Positions 12,387 to 19,586 of a stretch of 20,466 bases of DNA are shown here, piece by piece. Position numbers and translations under genes: made by a program. This DNA comes from Ga0074130 sp035565355 (GTDB taxonomy: Bacteria; Pseudomonadota; Gammaproteobacteria; Burkholderiales; Rhodocyclaceae). The stretch is from the NCBI GenBank assembly GCA_035565355.1, contig DATMSM010000088.1, positions 1 to 20,466 of the forward strand, written 5' to 3'. A model generated the notes under the pieces. That model was not told where the DNA came from, made no database searches, and saw nothing but the letters and a program-made list of their open reading frames with translations. The first letter of the stretch is position 1, and every line of letters begins with the position of its first letter.

Positions 12387-13637
12387 TTACGAGACGCGCC
12401 GAACCCGCGCGCCCAGGGCGCCCAGCTTCTGTTCGAGTTTTTCGTAGCCGCGATCCAGATGGTAGATGCGCTCGATCAAGGTCTCGCCTTGGGCGACCAA
12501 GCCGGCAATCACCAGGCTGGCGGATGCGCGCAGATCTGTCGCCATCACGGTTGCACCCTGCAGCGGGCCATTGCCGGTAACGATGGCGGTGTTGCCATCT
12601 ATCGTGATCTTGGCGCCAAGACGGATCAACTCGACCGCGTGCATGAAGCGGTTCTCGAAAATGGTTTCGCGAATCACCGCCGTGCCTTCGGCCACCGTAT
12701 TGATGGCCATGAACTGCGCCTGCATATCGGTGGGGAAAGCCGGATAGGGGGCCGTGCGTATGCTCACCGCCTTGAGCTTGGCCGGTGCCTTGAGGCGGAT
12801 GGCATCGCGCTCCTGCATGATGTCGCAACCGGCGTCCATGAGCTTGTCGATGACCACATCCAGATAGGAGGTCGAGGTACGGGTCAGGCGGATATTGCCG
12901 CCGGTCGCCGCGGCGGCACACAGATAAGTGCCGGTCTCGATGCGGTCGGGCATGATGCTGTGGGTAGCGCCGTGCAGGCTGGCGACACCGCGAATGCGGA
13001 TGACATCGGTACCCGCGCCGGAAATCTGTGCCCCCATGGCGACCAGGCAGTTGGCCAGATCCACCACTTCAGGCTCGCGGGCTGCGTTCTCGATCACGGT
13101 GTCACCCTCGGCCAGGCAGGCGGCCATCATCAGGTTCTCGGTGCCGGTGACGGTCACCATGTCGGTGAACAGGCGCGCGCCCTTGAGCTTGGGCACCTTA
13201 GCATGCACATAGCCATGCTCAACCACCACCTCCGCACCCATGGCCTGCAGGCCCTTGATGTGTTGATCGACCGGACGCGCGCCGATAGCGCAGCCACCGG
13301 GCAGACTGACCTTGGCATCACCGAAGCGCGCCGTCAGTGGCCCCAGCACGAGGATGGAGGCGCGCATGGTCTTGACCATCTCATAGGTCGCCACCGGATT
13401 GTCGAGCGCATCGGCCTGCAAGGTGACGCGATCACCATCGCGCTCGACTTTCACGCCCATCTGCGCCAGCAGCTTGAGCATGGTGGCAATGTCGTTCAGG
13501 TCCGGCACATTGTGAAAAGTCACTGCATCCTTGGTCAGCAAGGCAGCGCAAAGGATAGGCAGTGCCGCATTCTTGGCCCCCGAGATGGCGGCCTCGCCGT
13601 TCAGGACATAACCGCCTTCGATCAGCAGCTTATCCAC
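12387..13637 (-). CDS. murA: UDP-N-acetylglucosamine 1-carboxyvinyltransferase MurA
   Basis: MurA transfers enolpyruvate from PEP to UDP-GlcNAc, the first committed step of peptidoglycan synthesis in the cytoplasm. The 416 residues include the substrate-binding Lys22-Asn23 (SGAKNAALP) and the catalytic-loop Cys116 in PGGCAIGARPVDQH, the residue attacked by fosfomycin. Cys rather than Asp predicts a fosfomycin-sensitive enzyme. It starts at GTG 13637 with GGGAGG six bases upstream, overlapping the bolA stop by eight bases. It is the last gene of the mla-murA operon. Confidence 0.98.
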   Translation of the reverse strand: MDKLLIEGGYVLNGEAAISGAKNAALPILCAALLTKDAVTFHNVPDLNDIATMLKLLAQMGVKVERDGDRVTLQADALDNPVATYEMVKTMRASILVLGPLTARFGDAKVSLPGGCAIGARPVDQHIKGLQAMGAEVVVEHGYVHAKVPKLKGARLFTDMVTVTGTENLMMAACLAEGDTVIENAAREPEVVDLANCLVAMGAQISGAGTDVIRIRGVASLHGATHSIMPDRIETGTYLCAAAATGGNIRLTRTSTSYLDVVIDKLMDAGCDIMQERDAIRLKAPAKLKAVSIRTAPYPAFPTDMQAQFMAINTVAEGTAVIRETIFENRFMHAVELIRLGAKITIDGNTAIVTGNGPLQGATVMATDLRASASLVIAGLVAQGETLIERIYHLDRGYEKLEQKLGALGARVRRVS

Positions 13638-13875
13638 GCGCAGCCTCCCACTCCTCCGGCGTCAGCGTCTGCATGGACAGCGCATGCAGTTCGCCCGAGT
13701 CGAAACGCGGCTTGAGAATGGCGTTGATGCGCTGCTGGCGCTTGACGCGATTCAAGCCGGCAAACTCGCTGCTCACGATCACGGCCTGGAAGTGTGCGCC
13801 GTCGCCATCCACCTGCAGTTGTTCGCATTTGAGCTCGGCGGCAATCCATTCTTCGATACGCTTGGGGTCCAGCAT
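13630..13875 (-). CDS. ibaG: BolA-family protein (IbaG/YrbA-like)
   Basis: The 81-residue product has the BolA core: DGDGAHFQAVIVSSEF, then GLNRVKRQQRINAIL, then the conserved ELHALSMQTLTPEEW C-terminus. BolA proteins bind monothiol glutaredoxins and share [2Fe-2S] clusters; IbaG is the paralogue usually found beside murA. A longer frame to 13971 overlaps the permease gene, so the ATG at 13875, three bases from the permease stop and preceded by an AGAGG, is chosen. It overlaps murA by eight bases. Confidence 0.93.
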   Translation of the reverse strand: MLDPKRIEEWIAAELKCEQLQVDGDGAHFQAVIVSSEFAGLNRVKRQQRINAILKPRFDSGELHALSMQTLTPEEWEAARG

Positions 13876-13877
13876 CT

Positions 13878-14642
13878 TTAACCTCTCAACTTGTAGCCAC
13901 GGCGCAGGAAATTCAGCGTCAATGCGGCCAGCACCAACAGGCTGACAAAAGCGACCGCAAAGCTGTGCCACGGCGGGACGTCGGAAACACCGAAGAAGCC
14001 GTAGCGGAAACCGTCAATCATGTAGAACACGGGATTGAAGTGTGACACGCCCTGCCAGAACGACGGCAGGGAATGAATCGAGTAGAACACACCGGACAGG
14101 AAGGTCAGCGGCATGATCAGGAAATTCTGGAAAGCGGCCAGTTGGTCGAACTTGTCGGCCCAGATCCCCGCAACCACGCCCAAGGAACCCATGACCGCAC
14201 CGGCAATCAGCGCAAAGGCCAGGATCCATAGCGGATGGGCAAACTGCAGCGGGGTGAAGAAGGAGGTCACCAGCAGCACGCCCGCGCCGACAATCAATCC
14301 GCGCAGTACCGCCGCCAGCATGTAGGCAGCGTAGAACTCGCGATAGGAAATCGGCGGCAGCAGCACAAAGATGATGTTTCCCGTGACCTTGGACTGGATC
14401 AGCGAGGACGAGGAGTTGGCGAAGGCATTCTGCAAGATAGCCATCATCACCAGCCCGGGCACCAGGAAGGCGGTGTAGGAGAGGCTGCCGTAGACCTGCA
14501 CGCGCTCCTCCAGTACATGCGAGAAAATCAGCAGATAGAGCATGGCCGTAAGCACCGGCGCGGCCACGGTCTGGAAGGAGACCTTCCAGAAACGCAGCAG
14601 CTCCTTGTAGAAGAGCGTACGGAATCCGCTACCGAGGGTCAT
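13878..14642 (-). CDS. yadH: ABC-2 type transporter permease (YadH-like)
   Basis: The 254-residue product is an integral inner-membrane protein with about six hydrophobic segments and the ABC-2 features: an N-terminal amphipathic stretch FRTLFYKELLRFWK, the central FLVPGLVMMAILQNAF, and FLIMPLTFLSGVFYSI followed by HFNPVFYMIDGFRYG. It pairs with the ATPase encoded just upstream, overlapping it by four bases. The substrate is unknown; the envelope operon suggests a lipid or polysaccharide. The gene pair between mlaB and bolA is a regular betaproteobacterial arrangement. Confidence 0.93.
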   Translation of the reverse strand: MTLGSGFRTLFYKELLRFWKVSFQTVAAPVLTAMLYLLIFSHVLEERVQVYGSLSYTAFLVPGLVMMAILQNAFANSSSSLIQSKVTGNIIFVLLPPISYREFYAAYMLAAVLRGLIVGAGVLLVTSFFTPLQFAHPLWILAFALIAGAVMGSLGVVAGIWADKFDQLAAFQNFLIMPLTFLSGVFYSIHSLPSFWQGVSHFNPVFYMIDGFRYGFFGVSDVPPWHSFAVAFVSLLVLAALTLNFLRRGYKLRG

Positions 14643-15544
14643 GCGGCCTTGCCCTTCATGACATCGAGGAAGACATCCTCCAGATCGGGCTTACCGATCT
14701 CCAGGTCCTGCAGGGTGCAACCCGCCTGGCGCAAGGTCTCAACCAGCGCACCGACTTCGCTATAGTCCTCGAAAGGCAGGACCCAGCCCGCCTCACTGCG
14801 GCTGGCCCGGCCTTCAAAAGCCAGGGGCAGCACATCGCCGTCGGCGAGACGGAAACGCAAGGCGTGATTGGCATGGCTGCGGAGCAGATTTTCCGTGCTG
14901 TCGAGCGCGACCACGCGCCCGCCCTTGAGCATGGCGATACGGCCGCACAGGCTTTCGGCCTCTTCCAGATAGTGCGTGGTCAGGACGATGGTATGTCCAT
15001 CCTGGTTGAGACGACGAATGAAGTTCCACAAGGTCTGGCGCAACTCGACATCGACACCGGCGGTCGGCTCGTCGAGCACGATCACCGGCGGGCGGTGCAC
15101 CAGCGCCTGCGCCACCATCACACGACGCTTCATGCCGCCAGACAGCGCGCGCATATTGGCGTTGGCCTTGCTGCTGAGATCAAGATTGGCAAGAATCTCG
15201 TCGATCCAGTCGCCGTTGTTGCGGATGCCGAAATAGCCCGACTGCAGCTTCAGCGTTTCGCGCACAGAGAAGAAAGGATCGAAGACGATTTCCTGGGGGA
15301 CGACGCCAAGATTGCGGCGGGCATTCCGGTAGTCGCGCTGTACATCGTGGCCCATCACCTCCAGCGTACCGCTGTCGGGGCGCACTAGGCCGGCGAGAGA
15401 AGAAATCAGTGTGGTCTTGCCCGCACCGTTGGGGCCGAGCAAGCCGAAGAATTCGCCCTGCCCAACTTCCAGGTCCACGCCGTCCAGTGCCTGCAGGGCG
15501 CCGTAGCGTTTGGCGACCTGGTGAATGCGGATCGCCGGAGTCAT
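14639..15544 (-). CDS. yadG: ABC transporter ATP-binding protein (YadG-like)
   Basis: The 301-residue ATPase has all nucleotide-binding motifs: Walker A GPNGAGKTT (37-45), Q-loop VVPQE near 81-85, signature LSGGMKRR (134-141), Walker B VIVLDEP with Asp158-Glu159, and H-loop TTHYLEEAE. A C-terminal extension of about 70 residues follows the core, as in other exporter ATPases of this subfamily. It is coupled with the permease through an ATGA overlap. No clear Shine-Dalgarno precedes the ATG at 15544, which lies 24 bases after mlaB. Confidence 0.95.
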   Translation of the reverse strand: MTPAIRIHQVAKRYGALQALDGVDLEVGQGEFFGLLGPNGAGKTTLISSLAGLVRPDSGTLEVMGHDVQRDYRNARRNLGVVPQEIVFDPFFSVRETLKLQSGYFGIRNNGDWIDEILANLDLSSKANANMRALSGGMKRRVMVAQALVHRPPVIVLDEPTAGVDVELRQTLWNFIRRLNQDGHTIVLTTHYLEEAESLCGRIAMLKGGRVVALDSTENLLRSHANHALRFRLADGDVLPLAFEGRASRSEAGWVLPFEDYSEVGALVETLRQAGCTLQDLEIGKPDLEDVFLDVMKGKAA

Positions 15545-15568
15545 TTACTGCACAACAACCGAGGGGGA

Positions 15569-15847
15569 TCAGGCCAGAGGCAGCATGTCGCTGACGCCGT
15601 AGACGGCGGCCAGGCTCAACAGCTGTTGCGGAGGGCGGGTAAATACCAGCTTACGCCCGGCGGCATGCGCTTCGCGCAGCCAGGCAAACACGACGGCGAG
15701 GCCGGAAGAGTCAACCGCACTGACCCGGCCCAGATCAAAAACGGCGTCACCCGTTCCGGCAGCAAGGGCTTGGCGTCCTTCCTGCAAAACAATGCTCGCG
15801 CCGTCCAGCGTCAGGGCGCCGCCGATTTCAATGGGGGTCCCGCTCAT
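15569..15847 (-). CDS. mlaB: STAS-domain protein MlaB
   Basis: The 92-residue product is a single STAS domain with the conserved loop VSAVDSSGLAVVF, containing the Ser pair of the anti-sigma-antagonist fold. In the Mla system MlaB binds the ATPase MlaF and stabilises the MlaFEDB complex at the inner membrane. The position directly after mlaC (four-base gap) supports this over a sigma-factor role. Confidence 0.9.
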   Translation of the reverse strand: MSGTPIEIGGALTLDGASIVLQEGRQALAAGTGDAVFDLGRVSAVDSSGLAVVFAWLREAHAAGRKLVFTRPPQQLLSLAAVYGVSDMLPLA

Positions 15848-15851
15848 GCGC

Positions 15852-16460
15852 TTACTTCTTGTCGCCGCCGCTGTTGTTCTTGGTCTGCAGCACCTTGATC
15901 AGGCCGTCAACACCGTTGTTGCGGATTTCGCTGGCGAAGCTGTCGCGGTAATTGGTGACCAGACTGACACCGGCAACCTCAATGTCATAGACCTTCCATG
16001 CACCGGCGTTCTGTTCCAATGAGTAGTCCAGCTCGATCGGCTTGGCGCTGTTCGGCGTCTTGACCAGCGTGCGCACCTTGGCCTCGGTCTCGCCCGGCTT
16101 GAGCGAGAACGGCTTGTACTCGACCGCCTGGTTGCGGTACTCGGTCAGCGCCTTGGAATAGGTGCGGACCAGCAGCGTCTTGAACTCCTCGCTGAGGGTC
16201 TTCTGCTGCGCCGGCGAGATGTTTCGCCATTCGCGACCGACTGCCAGTTGGGTCATGCGCATGAAGTTGAAGTGCGGCAGCACCTTGGCCTCGACCAGGG
16301 CCACCGCCTTCTTGGCATTGCCGCTCTGAATATCCTTGTCATTGCGGACGATAGTCAGCACTTCATCCGTCACGGTCTTGACGAGCTCATCCGGCTGCTC
16401 GGCGGCGATGACACCGGCCGACAGAAGCATTGCGGACATCAGGGCAAACAACCACTTCAT
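15852..16460 (-). CDS. mlaC: Periplasmic phospholipid-binding protein MlaC
   Basis: MlaC shuttles phospholipids between the MlaA complex in the outer membrane and MlaFEDB in the inner membrane. From the ATG at 16460 it has 202 residues, with a signal peptide cleaved near residue 20 (GVIAA-EQP). The MlaC/Ttg2D fold is visible in LPHFNFMRMTQLAVGREWRN and VYDIEVAGVSLVTNYRDSF. A TTG at 16475 is possible, but AAGGAG is spaced for the ATG and lies inside the longer reading. The C-terminus is short and Lys-rich. Confidence 0.95.
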   Translation of the reverse strand: MKWLFALMSAMLLSAGVIAAEQPDELVKTVTDEVLTIVRNDKDIQSGNAKKAVALVEAKVLPHFNFMRMTQLAVGREWRNISPAQQKTLSEEFKTLLVRTYSKALTEYRNQAVEYKPFSLKPGETEAKVRTLVKTPNSAKPIELDYSLEQNAGAWKVYDIEVAGVSLVTNYRDSFASEIRNNGVDGLIKVLQTKNNSGGDKK

Positions 16461-16496
16461 GAAAACTCCTTGCAACTTGAATTACGGGCGGCCGAG

Positions 16497-17210
16497 TTAC
16501 TCGTCAACCGCACGCGCCGGCGGGTTGCCGTCATGCACCAGATTGCGACGGTTCTGCAGATAGGCGTCGCGAATATAGGAATACTTGTCGATAGCAGCTT
16601 CTTCTATGACCTTGTCAGCCGGCAAAAGGTTCGCGCGGGTATTGACTGCGCGCAGCGCCAGCAGGCTGTTGCGGACCGAAACATCGTTGATGTGGGTCAC
16701 GGGATCAGCCCACAGATCCACGGCCACGCCGACGGTATCGCGCGCAGTGCGCGGGCCGAGCAGCGGGATGAAGACATAGGCGCCTTCGCTCACGCCCCAG
16801 CGACCAAAGGTCTGGCCGAAGTCTTCGTCATGCTTGGTCAGACCTTCGCTGCTGGCCACGTCGAAGATGCCAAAAATGCCGACAGTGGTGTTCACAAGCA
16901 CGCGGCTCAGATCGGTCGCAGCATCGCCCACCTTGCCTTGCAGCAGGTTGTTCACGGAGATCATGAGATCGCCGATATTGGAGAAGAAGTTGGTCACACC
17001 CGTCTGGACCGGATCCGGCAGCACGGTGTCATAGCCGGTCGCCACGGGCTTGAGAATCACCGTGTCGATACCGTCATGCACACTGTACATGGCACGGTTG
17101 AAACCCTCGATCGGGTCCTTGGGATTGCCGGACGTGGCGCAACCCGCCAGGAAAACGGCCGCGGCAAACATGCCCACTTGTCCAAAACGCTTGTTCAACA
17201 AATGCCTCAC
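16497..17210 (-). CDS. mlaA: Outer-membrane phospholipid-transport lipoprotein MlaA (VacJ)
   Basis: MlaA removes misplaced phospholipids from the outer leaflet of the outer membrane. The 237-residue product has a lipoprotein signal with lipobox LAGC (Cys24; Ala at +2 fits outer-membrane sorting). It then shows the VacJ signatures DPIEGFNRAMYSVHDGID, NFFSNIGD, and EDFGQTFGRWGVSEGAYVFIPLLGP. Translation begins at GTG 17210 with an AGGGG upstream. The gene lies inside the mla operon, between mlaD and mlaC, whereas E. coli keeps it at a separate locus. Confidence 0.96.
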   Translation of the reverse strand: MRHLLNKRFGQVGMFAAAVFLAGCATSGNPKDPIEGFNRAMYSVHDGIDTVILKPVATGYDTVLPDPVQTGVTNFFSNIGDLMISVNNLLQGKVGDAATDLSRVLVNTTVGIFGIFDVASSEGLTKHDEDFGQTFGRWGVSEGAYVFIPLLGPRTARDTVGVAVDLWADPVTHINDVSVRNSLLALRAVNTRANLLPADKVIEEAAIDKYSYIRDAYLQNRRNLVHDGNPPARAVDE

Positions 17211-17242
17211 AACATCCCCTTTCGGTTTCTTATTTCCTGCGT

Positions 17243-17710
17243 TTACTTACCGTCGTCCTCTGAAGCCTTGTTGTACATGAACTGGCTGATCAGCTTCTCG
17301 AGAACCATGGCGTCCTGCGTTTTCTTGATGACGTCGCCGGACTTCAGCATGACTTCATCGCCACCTGCCTCAAACCCCACATACTGTTCGCCGAGCAGGC
17401 CGGACGTATTGATGGTCGCAAATGTATCGCGGGGGAACTGGTAGTTCGCGTTGACATCAAGCGTCACGATCGCCAGGTAGCTCTCCTGATCGAAACGGAT
17501 GTCCTTGACCCGACCTACCACCACCCCGGCGCTCTTGATAGGCGCGCGCACTTTCAGTCCGCCAATATTACCAAATCGGGCCTGCAGAGCATAGCTCTCG
17601 CTGCTGCTTGACGGCGTCAGACTGCCCACCTTAAGGGCCAAAAACAACAGAGAGGCCAGGCCTATGGCAACAAAAAAGCCGACCCAGAGATCGAGTGTCG
17701 TGCGTTTCAC
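17243..17710 (-). CDS. mlaD: Mla substrate-binding MCE protein MlaD
   Basis: MlaD is the single-pass MCE-domain subunit that forms a hexameric ring on MlaE in the periplasm. The 155-residue product has one N-terminal transmembrane helix (about 9-28) after KRTTLDLW, then an MCE domain (about 38-118) with FGNIGGLKVRAPIKSAGV and LLGEQYVGFE. Start is GTG 17710, one base after the mlaE stop, with a GGAG six bases upstream. The C-terminal tail (NKASEDDGK) is short. Confidence 0.96.
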   Translation of the reverse strand: MKRTTLDLWVGFFVAIGLASLLFLALKVGSLTPSSSSESYALQARFGNIGGLKVRAPIKSAGVVVGRVKDIRFDQESYLAIVTLDVNANYQFPRDTFATINTSGLLGEQYVGFEAGGDEVMLKSGDVIKKTQDAMVLEKLISQFMYNKASEDDGK

Positions 17711-17711
17711 T

Positions 17712-18506
17712 TTACGCTCCCGTGAACATGAATGCGGTCAGGACAAAGTCGGCGGCCAGGATGGCCAGCGCTGACGTCACCACGGTCCGCGTCGTGGCAG
17801 CCGACACACCCTCGGCCGAGGGGGCGGCATGAAAACCTTCAAAAACGGCGATCCAGCTCACAACCACGCCAAAAACACAGCTCTTGATGATGCCGTTGAC
17901 GATATCGAGGCGGAAATCCACCGAATCCTGCATCTGCGACCAGAAGGTACCCTCGTCGACGCCGATCAGGACGACCGCGATCAGATAGCCGCCAAAGATG
18001 CCGATCGCCGAGAACAGGGCCGCCAGCAAGGGCATAGAGATGACGCCGGACCAGAAGCGTGGCGCCACGACACGGGCAACCGGATCGACGGCCATCATTT
18101 CCATGGCCGACAATTGCTCGGTCGCGCGCATCAGGCCGATTTCGGCGGTGATGGCCGAGCCGGCACGGCTTGCGAACAGCAATGCCGCCACCACGGGCCC
18201 GAGTTCACGTACCAGAGACAGAGCGACCACACCACCGATCATGGTGCCGGAGCCGAAGCGCTGCAAGGTTTCATACAGCTGCAAGCCGAGCACCATGCCG
18301 ACAAAGAGGCCGGACACGCTGATGATGATGAGCGACAGCACGCCTGTGTAATACAGCTCGCGCACGATCAGGCTGAAACGACGCCAGGCCGTACCCGAAC
18401 CCAGCAAGGTCGCGCCGAGGAAGACGCTGGCCCGGCCCAGACGCTGGACGCGGCTGGTGACGCGATGCCCAAGGCGGGCGATGGAGTCGAGCACAGCCTC
18501 AAGCAT
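17712..18506 (-). CDS. mlaE: Mla ABC transporter permease MlaE
   Basis: MlaE is the integral-membrane permease of the phospholipid transporter. The 264-residue product (from ATG 18506) has about five hydrophobic helices and the MlaE core RELGPVVAALLFASRAGSA followed by MRATEQLSAMEMM. A longer in-frame reading to 18749 lies entirely within mlaF and is rejected. The ATG overlaps the mlaF stop by eight bases and has GGAGAG six bases upstream, implying coupled translation. Confidence 0.96.
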   Translation of the reverse strand: MLEAVLDSIARLGHRVTSRVQRLGRASVFLGATLLGSGTAWRRFSLIVRELYYTGVLSLIIISVSGLFVGMVLGLQLYETLQRFGSGTMIGGVVALSLVRELGPVVAALLFASRAGSAITAEIGLMRATEQLSAMEMMAVDPVARVVAPRFWSGVISMPLLAALFSAIGIFGGYLIAVVLIGVDEGTFWSQMQDSVDFRLDIVNGIIKSCVFGVVVSWIAVFEGFHAAPSAEGVSAATTRTVVTSALAILAADFVLTAFMFTGA

Positions 18507-19362
18507 GACGCTCTCCGCGCCGCACCATTTCATCCGCATAGTTGGGCGCCGGATAGTGGAAGGGCACCGGACCATCGGATTCGCCCCAGATGAACTGGTG
18601 CACGAAGGGATCGTCGGAATTGCGGATGTCTTCGGGCGTCCCCTGCGCCACCACCTTGCCGCCGGCCATGAAGAAGATGTAGTCGACGATCTTGAGCGAC
18701 TCAGGCACGTCATGGGTGACCATGATGGAGCTTGCGCCCAGCGCATCATTCAGCTTGCGGATCAACTCGCCGGTAATCGCCAGCGAGATCGGGTCAAGGC
18801 CGGCAAAAGGCTCGTCGTACATCATCAACATGGGATCCAGCGCAATCGCGCGCGCCAGCGCCACACGCCGCGCCATGCCCCCCGACAACTCGTTGGGCAT
18901 CAGCCGATGCGCGCCGCGCAGGCCGACAGCATGCAGCTTCATCAGGACCAGATCATGGATCAGATCTTCAGACAGATCGGTGTTCTCGCGCAGCGGGAAG
19001 GCCACATTGTCAAAGACCGACAAATCGGTAAACAAGGCGCCGAACTGGAACAGCATGCCCATGCGCCGTCGCAGCCTGAACAGATCGTCATGGCCAAGAC
19101 GGCCGACATTCTGCCCGTCAACCACGACATCCCCGGCCGAAGCACGCAACTGCCCGCCGATGAGGCGAAGCAGCGTGGTCTTGCCGCAACCGCTAGTGCC
19201 CATGATGGCGACCAGCTTGCCACGCGGGATCTCAAGATCAATTCCGGTCAGGATGGGGCGGTTGTCGTAGGCAAAGTTCAGATTACTGATCCGAACCAGC
19301 GGAGAATTTGTATCGGAAGACACGCGCTTTCTTTTTTCTCCGCCGGGGTATGCGACGGGCAT
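18499..19362 (-). CDS. mlaF: Mla ABC transporter ATP-binding protein MlaF
   Basis: MlaF powers phospholipid transport by MlaFEDB at the inner membrane. Motifs present: Walker A GTSGCGKTT (55-63), Q-loop MLFQFGAL, signature LSGGMARR (160-167), Walker B LMMYDEP with Asp184-Glu185, and the VTHD H-loop. From ATG 19362 it has 287 residues. A GTG at 19323 gives 274 residues, closer to E. coli MlaF; the promoter candidate at 19378-19386 would put the ATG only about ten bases from the transcript start with no Shine-Dalgarno. The true start is therefore uncertain. It is the first gene of the mla-to-murA operon. Confidence 0.94.
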   Translation of the reverse strand: MPVAYPGGEKRKRVSSDTNSPLVRISNLNFAYDNRPILTGIDLEIPRGKLVAIMGTSGCGKTTLLRLIGGQLRASAGDVVVDGQNVGRLGHDDLFRLRRRMGMLFQFGALFTDLSVFDNVAFPLRENTDLSEDLIHDLVLMKLHAVGLRGAHRLMPNELSGGMARRVALARAIALDPMLMMYDEPFAGLDPISLAITGELIRKLNDALGASSIMVTHDVPESLKIVDYIFFMAGGKVVAQGTPEDIRNSDDPFVHQFIWGESDGPVPFHYPAPNYADEMVRRGERHA

Positions 19363-19377
19363 GAAGGAAAGGTCGGC

Positions 19378-19386
19378 ATTTTAGCA
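19378..19386 (-). promoter_or_regulatory. Extended -10 promoter candidate for the mla-murA operon
   Basis: The minus strand reads TGC-TAAAAT, an extended -10 with a strong hexamer at 19378-19383. TTGGGG lies 18 bases upstream as a partial -35. Transcription would begin near 19371. Confidence 0.45.
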
Positions 19387-19413
19387 GATCAGCCCACCCC
19401 ACCCCAAGTTATT

Positions 19414-19433
19414 CTGTCGCAAAACAGCGACAG
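19414..19433. promoter_or_regulatory. Inverted repeat (candidate operator) between mlaF and the AAA ATPase gene
   Basis: CTGTCGC-AAAACA-GCGACAG is a perfect 7-6-7 repeat. It lies immediately upstream of the putative -35 of the mlaF promoter, in the 224-base divergent spacer 19363-19586. Its place fits a regulator of either direction. Nothing else in the spacer is clearly functional. Confidence 0.4.
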
Positions 19434-19586
19434 ACAGCGCCGGTAAGGCGGGGAAATACGCCGATTTTCAATCGACCACTCCGCCCCCCTTCAGCGTCCA
19501 ATAAGCAGGACTCAAAACCGGGGCTTGCCATGTCGAACGCCTGCCGCCACTACCCCGCGCCCTGCGCCCGGGCCACCTGAGACGCC

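Noticed and set aside
12459..13715. 418-aa plus-strand open frame opposite murA
   Set aside because: Antisense shadow of murA; no recognisable domain and no ribosome-binding site of note.
16248..17444. 398-aa plus-strand open frame opposite mlaC, mlaA and mlaD
   Set aside because: It crosses three well-identified genes on the other strand and has no motifs.
19530..19580. 16-codon mini-ORF ending six bases before the AAA ATPase start
   Set aside because: Spacing would allow translational coupling, but it has no clear Shine-Dalgarno and is too short to support without conservation.
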